From: Evernia prunastri
Lineage: Eukaryota; Ascomycota; Lecanoromycetes; Lecanorales; Parmeliaceae
DNA: 64,000 bases
Direction of reading: 5' to 3'
Assembly: GCA_003184365.1 (NCBI GenBank)
Contig: NKYR01000083.1
Coordinates: 117,663 to 181,662 of the forward strand
In this document: in pieces, positions 54,905 through 64,000 of the stretch
How positions within the stretch are numbered: the stretch's first letter is position 1
How the letters are laid out: each line of letters begins with the position of its first letter
Position numbers and translations under genes: made by a program
The notes under the pieces: model-generated
What the model saw: only the letters and a program-made list of their open reading frames with translations
Database searches by the model: none
Told to the model about the DNA's origin: nothing

Positions 54905-57900
54905 AGGGGGGGTGGGTGGAGGTCTTGCAAGGTGTGGGTTCTCGGTGTGGTTGTGGTTTGGTTTGGGTGGGGTGGGTGGGTCTGTGTTCCTCATTAGCAG
55001 AGTCCTTTCCAGCCTTTGAGTCAGGGATGAAGCGAAGCCAAAACACACTTCCCATCAGACCGACCTATCAAAGGTAGACTCTCTCTTTAGGCTCCAAGCA
55101 ACCGGCTACCACTCCCAAGCACATATTTGCATCGGACTCCAACTCTCCGCTTGAACTCCCCATGATGCCTACTCTATACCACACAGATCTCCTCTTCACC
55201 CACCAGCATTGTTCGAGAAGAAACAGAGGTAAAGGAAGAGGGGCGTGTCTGAGAATTGTCAGTCAATAGAGCAGGCAGTCACGCCATAAAACGCGATTTG
55301 GGTCTAACCCAGTTTATCTACGCAGAAAGGTTTTCGGGCCAAGAGCGCTTCAAGCGCGTTGTTTTGAACGAACGGATTCTAACTACTCTACTCTGTAGAC
55401 AAGCGCTGGGTGTGTACCTCACGGCGCACGCAACACTTTGGCAGTTAGCGATGCAGTTTCCAGCGGTACCGGAGAGGCTTTTTCGTCCCCTGTAATTTTG
55501 GTTTGGCTCGTACTTTTCGATCCGGATATATCTAGGTATCTCATGATGGGGATGTTTCCAAGCTGGCGGCATCGGTCCGATAACGGTCCGAGATGTATTA
55601 CATTGGCTCTTATGTTACGGGGCTGTGGAGTACCATCATCCACATTCCAACTGCGTTCCGTCTCTCTACTCTATGTGCAAGATGTTCTGGCTGATAGATC
55701 GCGGCAACCTTTCTTTACTCAACACATCCCTAATTGACCGGCCATCCACCCGCAACGGCGTTCCCCTGGCTGCATGCTGATGGTCTCTGTAGGTGACGGC
55801 TTAGTTGATCCTGTCTCATGCGGCACTTCAGTCAGCTTCAGCTGACCCGAAGAGTCGTTCAAAAAAAATACAAGCACTCGTTCCAGGGCGGCAGCCTGTG
55901 CCTCGTCATGATCCCGAGCTGGTCATCATCAAAAGGGTTCGCTTCGCTTTCACGTCGCTGTCAAAGCAGCAAAACGACAGCTGATAGAGTATCGTCGGTA
56001 TAGAAGACATTCTTGCCGAGGGGTGCTTTGGTAGAGCTGCTCGTGTATTGGCTGCCTTATCAATGAGGGACAAGGGTTTCGGCGCAGGTAGTGGAGACTA
56101 GGCCCATCACCCCAGGCTTGAGGTAACTCCGCATCGTGTCCTGACTTGACTCGGATTGCAAGTATCGGATTTACCACCTGAAGGGAGGAACACTGATGCT
56201 GCCAAAATGAAATATCCTCATGCATATTCACTTGGCATATTCTCCATCTCGGAGTAGAAGCCCGCCCAATTCCTCAACTCATCATCGTTGCTGAGATCCG
56301 TGGATCCATGCCAGCGAGGAGCGCAGAAGTCCTCGACCGCACCTCCTGTTAGGTATCTTCCCTGAAAGAAGTTGCCTCTGGCAGCAATGACAAGGGTTCT
56401 CAATGGCCTGATGTTGCATTTCTCGATCACTTGCACGAAGACAAAGGGTTCTTTCTAATCTGTGCATCTATCCAGTGCATCAATGACAGCATACACCCAA
56501 TGAAAGTCTTGTGAGATGGCCTCGAGGTGCCAGTCTCAGCTTATCCAGCTAACGGTAGCGTATACCCAGCGTAGCGTTCAAAAAGAGTGGCGCTAAGACG
56601 ACTGCCCTTCGGCATGCAAGACGATGGACTGTGAGTAGGTGCCTATTCCCCTTTAGGAAGCTCTACTGAAATCGAAATGGAAATGTGCAACGGCCGAATA
56701 AGCTTGAGGTGGCGCTGAACGCATTACTGATTAGCGATGAGGCCTTTTCTGCACCTGGCAAACCCATCGAGCACGATCAACAACTCTGGACTTGCTTCTC
56801 CATTCTAACCCTGCAAACACTCGAGTGACCACGCCCCTGAGCCTTCCTAGTTTTCCGTGGCTGCATCTCCGTTGTCGTCCGAGTCTACTCAGCCCGGCAA
56901 GGTGGGCTGTCGTCGTTCCAGCAGCCTGATGAGAGGTCAGAAGCAGCTCAAGAAAAGTACCGCGAGGCCCAGGATGGGGCCAAAGAACAGAATGGAAGAT
57001 GCTACATTTTCCCTGTTATTGAACGCGTTGTCAGGGAATTGCTGGCGGGGACTTCGGAATTGGGTATGCAAGACCTCCTCCTGGCCTATTCGTGATGCTG
57101 TTCGTGCCCGAGTCGTACTCGTATGCTGTGGGATACCTATTCCCCACAACATCTTCTCTACATGGCTGCGCCTCGAGCCATCATTGACGCAAAGTCTGAT
57201 GCGTGGATTTGCATACTTTCAACTAGTCCGAAGTTTCAGATAAAGTCTCCGAATCAAAGTTTTTTTCGTGGTGCTTCTGCTGTGCAGATATACCTATCAT
57301 CTCTTCATATGTACATGGCTTCTCTTCGAAGTACCCAAAAGCTTGAAAGCACTGCGGTGGACAGAGAGCTCAAGTATCCCCGACCTCTTGTTCATTGGTC
57401 ATCGTTCTCCCCCAGCTGCAGTTAGGTAGGTATGCCAGTTTGGTGCAGGCTGCAGGGGCCAAAAGCTCACGGGCCGGCCAAGCGCCTTTAGGTTTGAAGC
57501 GCCACTCTCTCATCGTGCGTTAGACTTTCTTCCATGAATCTTCAGCAAGTAGGTACCTAGTCATCTCACGCCATACTCAACTCCACTTTCACAAGGAGAC
57601 ATCAGACAGGTAACAAATAACAAGCAAAGAAGGGCAAAAGTAAAAGAGTCATAGCAAAGTCTTTTTTATCTTTCACATTTTCACATGGCCTGCTTCACGA
57701 TCAACAATCAAATCCTATCTCTTCACAGCTAATGGTATTCCACTTGCCGTCTTCTTTTCCTCGCTCGGCAGTCGGCATCTGCTTCTCGCGGCTGGGCGGG
57801 CCACAATACTTTATCAGGCTTACAGAGAGCCTCGCAATTTATTTGAGGGAACAATTCTGAGTTCCTTGGCTTCGCTCCGTTCAACGCTTAACTAACGAGT

Positions 57901-58352
57901 AGTCTAGGACGCGAAAACACGTTAGAGAATCCGGAACTCCCGGGGAAGCTCGTGGCTTTGCGGAAGGCTCCTTTAGTGCGCACTGGCTATGTGGTCAATG
58001 TTCTTTTCTAACCTCGTTCACACTTAGTACAAGGTACCAGCCCTGTTAAGGCATGCAGTTGCCATGCAGTGGACCAATGAACTCTAGATCTTACTGTTCC
58101 AGATCGAACTTTAAAGATTCAACATGCAGGGAAGGAGCGGCCGAGGCTTGCAAGCATCATCTCAAATGCCGAACTTCAATTTCTTCGTGATTCTTCTCCC
58201 ACATCTCACATCTCTCCTTTCTGAACAATGCTGTGCAACCATCTGCTATGATCCTCGTTGAGCGACAGCATTGTCCACAAGGATCAGAAATCTCAGAAAT
58301 CTGAGCACGGTAGGGCGGGGAAGAGGAGTCTCTCTGTCTCTTCATCATAATC
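54905..58352. other. Long gene-poor stretch
   Basis: About 3.4 kb. A plus-strand segment near 56928-57094 reads like protein in one frame (SEAAQEKYREAQDGAKEQNG) but has no start, splice sites or family that I can support. The rest has frequent stops on both strands. Confidence 0.45.
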
Positions 58353-60117
58353 ATGGGCTTGTCAGAGGCAACTTCTTTGGCCATCGAGTCATGGACTCTA
58401 TACGCCATTGCCATTCTAACCGTGGCTGCAAGACTGTGTGTTCACCACATTCAACCTTATACGATCCGACGAGATCTAATAAGACTGTCTAGGGCATCTC
58501 GAACAATATTGCTGGGCTCAGTCAGGAAATGGCAGATTGATGACTACATCATGATGGTCATTGTCGTACGTTGTCCCTTTCCTAATCTCGAGATGCCCGA
58601 ATACCGGCTGTCCTCATACGCAATGATCCCAGCTAGGCTTTTGATCCAAGGTGCAATGAGCTCGCTACTGACCATGGTCACAAATCCCACAGCTTCTGTA
58701 TACAGTCGTCATAGTCGGGGTCAATCAAACATCGGTCAATCTTAACAACTACCTCCCCGATTCTTTTTTCGCAACCATCACTCCAGCTGAGAAAGCGAGT
58801 GCGATCTACGGAAGCAAGTGGGCTTTCGCCACGGAGATTAGCAAAGTGACTATGGTCTGGTTGTGTAAGGCTTGCATGCTGATCTTGTACAATCATATGA
58901 CGTGAGTATTTCCACCGTGCAGATGAACATCGGGAGTGATGAGAAGATGGATCGCAAGCCAAAGCCAAAGAAGAGAGTCGACAGCTGACCGATTCCTGTG
59001 AGCTATAGCACAGGATTACCGAGATATCATCGAATGGTCAAGTACGTCGGAGCGTACACCTTGCTTGGATACCTGGTCGTCATAATCTGTTATCTGGCCG
59101 CGTGGTGCCACCCAATAACAGCGTATTGGGCAGTTCCTGTTTCGGCTTGTAAGAATCCTAATCTCTCTGGGTCCAATCCTGCCCAAGACCAACTTTAGAG
59201 AGCTACGAGCAGCTAACCATCACTCTCAACAGCGCAAACCCAGTGCGCATCCTATTACGACCATTTGATTAACGACGCCGTGTGGAACATCTCATCAGAC
59301 TTGCTGATCCTTTTCCTACCACTTCCACTACTTATTAAAGCACAAATGCCATCAAGAAGGTACGTATGACCCAAACATCCCAACCCCTACCCAAGCAGTA
59401 TCCTCTTCCCACACCAACCGGCTAATACTCCCTCAATAGACGAATCCTGCTTGTAGGAATATTCAGCCTAGGTGTCCTCGTCGTACGTCCACCTCCCTCC
59501 CCATCCCCCCTCATAAAAGCGTCCCTCAACTAACCCCCCGACCAACTCAGATCCTCTGCGCGATCCTGAACCGATACTACAACTTCACCGGCGGGTTCGG
59601 CGACCTCTCCTACCTGAACTGGTACGCGGGCGAAACCTCCACCGCCGTCATCGTCGTCAACGTCCCCCACCTCTGGCCCCTCATCAGCCGCCTCCTCGGC
59701 CTCGGCGCCTTCAAATCCACCTCCGCCAGCGCCCTAGGCATCGACTCCCACCGGAACCGTTTCGACCGGAGCAAAGCCGGCGCCGTGACGCGCAGCCAGG
59801 CAAAGGAGTTTGACCACTCGGGCTACATCCGCAGCGATAGCGAGGAGCTGATCGTCGCCGCCGCCGCGACCAATGCGCACGGGGGCTCGCCCTGGACGAC
59901 AACGACGACGACGCCGGGCAAGGGTCTCGGCGGGGGCGACGACGTGGAGATGGGGCATGTGAATAACGACGCGCTGTACGCGACTACAGTCGAGGCCGGG
60001 AGGAGGCGAACGCAGGACGAGCAGGAGGGCGTGTGGGGGCTGCATCACCATGCCAGCGGGATAGTGGACGGGGAGGGCATCGTCAAGACGGTGCATATGA
60101 ACCAGTATGCGGAATGA
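58353..60117 (+). CDS. Rhodopsin-like 7-TM fungal receptor (PTH11-type, no CFEM)
   Basis: Exons 58353-58565, 58693-58901, 59009-59148, 59233-59359, 59440-59482 and 59551-60117 give 432 aa; all six junction phases agree. The layout is that of the fungal rhodopsin domain (PTH11-like): a first helix ESWTLYAIAILTVAARL, the conserved W-x-x-D-D-Y (WQIDDYIMM), SKWAFATEISKVTMVWLCKACMLILYNHMT, RMVKYVGAYTLLGYLVVIICYLAAWCHP, then QCASYYDHLINDAVWNISSDLLILFLPLPLL and NWYAGETSTAVIVVNVPHLWPL. The cytosolic tail of about 140 residues is Ala/Thr/Gly-rich and polar. No N-terminal CFEM domain or signal peptide is present. Members are candidate G-protein-coupled receptors in surface sensing; the ligand is unknown. 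Confidence 0.85.
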
Positions 60118-60583
60118 ATGAACGCTGGCGTCCCTCTTTTGGTTGGGACAGACCAGCGATTTCAATCACAATCCGTCGCTGTCCGAGCATGGCATGCTGG
60201 GATATCATTGTCGGCGCAGGGGTTTTCGAGAGTTGGGTCGAGCGGTGCGCTACGAAGGGGAAGGAAGGAAGGGTGGAAGGGAGGAAGGGAGAAGGGAGAA
60301 GATAGGACTCGCTATGCATACATGCGTGCCTGTCTTTGTGAAAATAGGAATGGCTTTAACGGTGCTGTGGGACGGATTTCCCCGATTGCGTGTGTATATA
60401 TAGACCAGTCACGGCTGAGCAGTTACTACTCGGATCGATTAGCTCTGGGTAGGTAGAATATAGAAGTTCCTAACCTAACTAGTAAGTAAACATCTCGAGA
60501 CCAAATATTCCGAAGCAGAAAGAAAGAAAATGAAAGAGGGGGGGGCGAAAGAAGAACGAAAACTCGTTTAAACGATTCCGTGG

Positions 60584-60801
60584 GCGCTGTAAAATCCCCT
60601 AGAACGAAAGAGTCCCCAGTTAAGGAAGGTCAGTCGATCCGAACAGTAAGGTACGTCCTAGGTAACTCTCCACGACCCATCGATCCCATCCGCGCTGAAT
60701 AATCCCCTAACCTAGAACGAAAGAGTCCCCGGATCGGGAACAAGTGGTCGGTCGATCCGAACAGTAAGGTAGGTCCTAGAAACTACTACTCTCCACGACC
60801 G
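60584..60801. repeat. Direct duplication of a ~100-bp unit
   Basis: Copy 1 (about 60584-60679) and copy 2 (about 60691-60801) share GCGCTG, AATCCCCTA, CTAGAACGAAAGAGTCCCC, GTCGATCCGAACAGTAAGGTA, GTCCTAG and CTCTCCACGACC in the same order, with small insertions in copy 2. Confidence 0.85.
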
Positions 60802-60952
60802 ATCGGTGAGTAATCAATCTTCCATTTCTTGGGGAATTCCCAAAAAGAAAAGAAGAAGAAAAAAAACATGTTTGCTGCTCGGGGAGCGAAGCTACGTAGC
60901 TACGTATCTTCCAAGTCGAGCGAGAAGAAGCGGACGATACGATACGAGTCGG

Positions 60953-60977
60953 GTTGGGTTGGGTTGGGTTGGGTTGG
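60953..60977. repeat. (GGGTT)n run
   Basis: About five GGGTT units. It resembles telomere-like G-rich repeats but is not TTAGGG, and it is internal to the window. Confidence 0.8.
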
Positions 60978-61971
60978 GGGAAAGCTTAGCATCATGTAGA
61001 GTAATGCAGTCACGGTGCTACATACTTAGGTACCGAGTCTGAGCTGGAAGGAAGCCAAGGGAAAGTCACGAGCCTACCGGTACTGGATACTGGATACTGA
61101 ACCCTTTCCAAAGCAAGACCTGTGCCCGCCAACGCCCGACGTCTCTCTATTTCATGGGGAACGACGACAGTGACGCCGACGGATGCATAGTGTACGAGCT
61201 ACAGTCTTTTGTCTGAGCAAGACGTGTGACAGGTGGCGATATAGGCCAGATGCACGGATTACCGTACTTTTGTCCCTGTTTGACGTCTATGGCCTTTGAG
61301 TTATGGACCAATGGTTTAATGCTAAGCGCGTAGAACGAATGCACCGGAGCTGGTACGTAAAGAAACCAGTACGAGCAAGCCACCGCCTCTACCGACCGGA
61401 GCCTGCCTTCCTTACCCTTATCTCCTCCGCCTACAGCGATAGATCACATCCCACTGCCATAGCAATCTGCGATGCCGCTCGCTACAGACCCCTGCCTGAA
61501 ACTCCTCTGCCCAGAAGCCTTCTGCAGACGGAGCGTGCTATTGCGGTTAGTGATCGCCTCGGGAGCGATTGACGACGTAGCTGTTGTTGATCCTGGAGGC
61601 TGCTACTGCTGCTGTGCAGGTTACGGCAGACTCCCGAAGCCGCGTGTTTCTTCTTATCCCAAAGGCTGTCTTTACCTATACTGCTACTGTAACTTGCTTT
61701 ACTTTGCTTATACTCTAGCGAGGCCGCTATCCTTTTTTTTTTTTTTTTTTGCGGCGTGTTGTCACGGTTCTTGCCAGGTCGCTGAGTCACTGAGGCTTGG
61801 AGGGGTACGAGTACTCGTACTTTAATTGGCTTTTATAGCCAGTACCGCTTGCCACAACATATCTCGGCAAGGGGTCCCTGGCTGGACTACAATGTAAGTA
61901 GCAGCATTTTGATAGTAGAAAATCCGTCTTACATTACACACCACTCAGATGGACCCTACGTTTCCATGTTT

Positions 61972-62216
61972 CTCGCCGCAGCAGGGCTGAGGTTTAGTCG
62001 CTCACACCAACAACGCTATACTTCTCGCATAGGCATAGGCATAGTCCATGTGCATTTGCATTGCATTGCATTGTTTCAGGCCAGCAGGCCATGGCGATGC
62101 AGGTCATGGCGAGTCGCCATGGCAGAGTGGGCGATTCGTAGCCGTTTTGGTATGAAATGGCCTATAAAGACCATGTCATCCCACAGATAATTCTCTCTTT
62201 AGTCGATTCTTTTCAT
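61972..62216 (+). repeat. Dispersed repeat, copy B (partner at 6832-7059)
   Basis: About 245 bp, colinear with copy A and in the same orientation. It differs by transitions, a 6-bp duplication (GGCATAGGCATA) and an insert with inverted CATGGCGA words around 62090-62125. No coding potential is evident. Confidence 0.75.
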
Positions 62217-62972
62217 TCAGAGCAATTGCACATTTCCTTCCCACCCTCCCACGCCTGTATTCAGTCTAGCTAGCTGTCACCACTCCAGAACGTGTCGCTA
62301 TAGATATGGGAGCCTTTCTAATGCTGAGGTACGAGAACACGCGGATGACGGCCTCTATTTGATGGTTTACCTCGGCCTGAAATCGGCCAGTCGTGTTGTT
62401 ATTTACACATTGTTCTGGTCACATGTTTTCGCGACGATGTGGCGAAGACTAAGCTACGAACAAGTAGGCAGCTAAATAATCGATAGCTGAAATCTCTCCA
62501 GACTATTGATCTGTCAGGTGAATAAGCACAGCCTAGGTGAAGATGATTCGTATGGCGTTCACTTCGATATGGTAAGTCCTATTACATGGTGGCCTAACAA
62601 TTGACGGTCAGCAACCTGCTATGATTTACACGTTGAATATTTACTCACAAATTTGTCACCATATTGTAGCTTCCTGTAGTCTCCTTCATTGGGGTTTCTT
62701 TGTCCTTTGGATCTTGATCATTGCCTCGCTCGCTTCCGCGGCAAGTCCAAGTGTTTCAAGGCCCAGCGAGTCTTGTTGCAGGATCAAGTCCAGGCGGCTT
62801 TTCCAAAAGTTCCATCGTCTAATACTGAGACTCTCACCCTCGCGCCAGAGGCTTGAAAGTGACAAGGCTGGCCACAACACAGTAGCCTTTTCGTCGTTGT
62901 CCACGCAGCTGAAGATTTGTGGAGTGGCGAGGATTAGCCACTGGGTAGCGGCGGAAACGTCGGACTAGATGA

Positions 62973-63745
62973 TCACGAAGCGCAGTCAGTTGCGTTGTTA
63001 CATTCGTGGATTATCTCACGAGCAGCGTGCGGCAGAGTTGATGGAAGCATGTTGGGGTAATGGGTATTGTATACTTCAAAAGCCGTGGGGCAACCGGGGA
63101 TTTTCATGTCTTGTGTTGGCAGCTCTTGCTCAAGAGCATCCTTGACAGTCCAAATACCCATCCTGAGTGAATGAGAGGGTTCTTGGTAGTAGAGGAATCT
63201 GCGCGCTAGAAACGCATTCATTTTCGTCCAACGGCGACAGCATTCGTAAGGGTTATCGTCATCGTCATCCGACATTGCCCTATATGCCCAGTACGCTAGA
63301 TTAAGAAGAATGATGACATCAATACTACGAGTTCCGGACAAAATTTGTGTTGGCAAAACCCACATCTGCGCATCTCATCCAGCAGACTCTCAAAGCGCTC
63401 TAGACTCTTCCAGCTTTCCCATTCGGAGAATCGCACCTTCTGTTCCGGCGAGAGGGGGATGTCGTCATCGGACAAGCTGTGGATCGCTTCAATCAGATCG
63501 AGTATGGCGAATTGTTGGGGCTCGAAATCCATGGCGGCGTCGAATAGTAGCCAGGACACTCTGTTGACCTTGTCGGAGAGAGATCTGACGCTCTCGTCGG
63601 TGTTCATAAGACATCTGGCGGCAACCGAAAGCGATGTGACGCCGTGAAGGTAATCTTTCAACGCCATAGCTTCATCCATTGTGGCCGGCTCTTCGTCGTT
63701 ATTTTGGCCTCTGGCGACGAACCAGGCATCGGGGTCCAATTTCAT
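62973..63745 (-). CDS. 234-aa fungal protein of unknown function
   Basis: Exons 63745-63364 and 63295-62973, with a 68-nt intron (GTGGGT...AATCTAG). Phase 1 is kept, replacing two overlapping frames by one 234-aa protein. The start MKLDPDAWFVARGQ followed by EAMALKDYLHGVTSLSVAARCL, and the helical character throughout (VSWLLFDAAMDFEPQQFAILDLI, WKSLERFESLLDEMRR|SYWAYRAM), resemble a widespread group of uncharacterised ascomycete helical proteins (DUF3632-like; I cannot confirm the family). No TM segment, signal peptide or catalytic motif is visible. Confidence 0.65.
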
Positions 63746-64000
63746 GACGAGATTGTATGAGATGGTCAGAGGGTTGAAGAAGTGAATGGGACATACAGTC
63801 GTACAACAGCTTGACCCTTCGAAGTAGTGGAGGCTGTGGTGGTGGCGGTAAGCTGAAAGCTAGGTACTCGCACTTCGTATTTGTGATGCTGAGTCAGCGT
63901 ACGTTAGTATCCTAAATCTCTTCCCTGTAGCAAACAATGGCAACCATGAGGCTGAATCACGCAAATGGCAATCATGAGGCTATACAGAAAGTCGATACGT
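63746..64000. promoter_or_regulatory. Upstream region of the 234-aa gene, window end
   Basis: About 255 bp upstream of the minus-strand start; no recognisable element apart from a near-duplicated ATGGCAA(C/T)CATGAGGCT at 63938-63982. Confidence 0.35.

Larger units (their letters stand above)
60118..62972. other. Intergenic with direct duplication, simple repeats and a dispersed repeat
   Basis: About 2.9 kb with no supportable gene. It contains the duplication at 60584-60801, a TTGGG run, a T-run at about 61732-61750 and dispersed repeat copy B. Other frames are short and motif-free. Confidence 0.5.

Noticed and set aside
56928..57094. Protein-like stretch SEAAQEKYREAQDGAKEQNG
   Set aside because: Too short, without start, exon borders or family; kept as intergenic.
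60953..60977. (GGGTT)n as a telomere or subtelomere marker
   Set aside because: The unit is not TTAGGG, the run is short and coding genes continue on both sides.

Overview
The window is eukaryotic and fits a filamentous ascomycete (Pezizomycotina, possibly Dothideomycetes; the class is inference). Coding regions are split by short introns, mostly 50-110 nt, with GTRNGT-like donors and CTNAC/CTAAC-like branch points. Many of the families are typical of mould genomes: psi-producing oxygenase, PTH11/rhodopsin-like receptor, fucose-lectin-like membrane protein, deaminase-MYND protein, chromate transporter and heme-thiolate peroxidase. Genes lie on both strands without operon structure. Exon models were built by hand from splice motifs and phase continuity, and nearly all multi-exon models close in frame.

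Layout. 0-12.5 kb: a single-pass membrane protein (+), a 357-aa unknown protein (-), a Cys-rich membrane protein (-), a 424-aa two-C2H2-finger protein (-) whose C-terminal domain is paralogous to that of the 357-aa protein, and a GDT1/TMEM165-type cation transporter (-). 13-19.1 kb: a Taz1/TRF-like telobox-Myb protein (+), a decayed piggyBac-like transposon between inverted repeats, and a multipass membrane protein (+) whose 5' end abuts or is invaded by the transposon. 19.1-24 kb: gene-poor, with a heavily frameshifted NAD(P)-dependent reductase pseudogene. 24.2-28.0 kb: a long OTT_1508-like deaminase plus MYND-finger protein (+). 28-38 kb: a secreted Cys-rich protein (+), a heme-thiolate (chloroperoxidase-type) peroxidase (-) and an 11-exon linoleate dioxygenase (Ppo) whose P450-like domain lacks the heme-thiolate cysteine. 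38-46 kb: tetranucleotide satellites, two small unknown genes (-), an apparently non-secreted CAP/PR-1 protein (+) and a membrane-anchored fucose-lectin-like protein (+). 47-55 kb: a small secreted protein (+), a six-TM membrane protein (-), a two-module chromate transporter (+) and a nucleotidyltransferase-like gene broken by a 5-bp duplication (+). 55-64 kb: mostly gene-poor, with a 7-TM rhodopsin-like receptor (+), a ~100-bp direct duplication, the second copy of a dispersed repeat first seen at 6.8 kb, and a 234-aa protein of unknown function (-).

No single pathway unites the window. The clearest functional neighbourhood is the adjacent heme peroxidase and fatty-acid dioxygenase, both able to act on peroxides or oxylipins. 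The most unusual items are the paired unknown-domain genes at 2.4-9.2 kb, the deaminase-MYND protein, the Ppo architecture and the transposon/gene junction near 17.29 kb.
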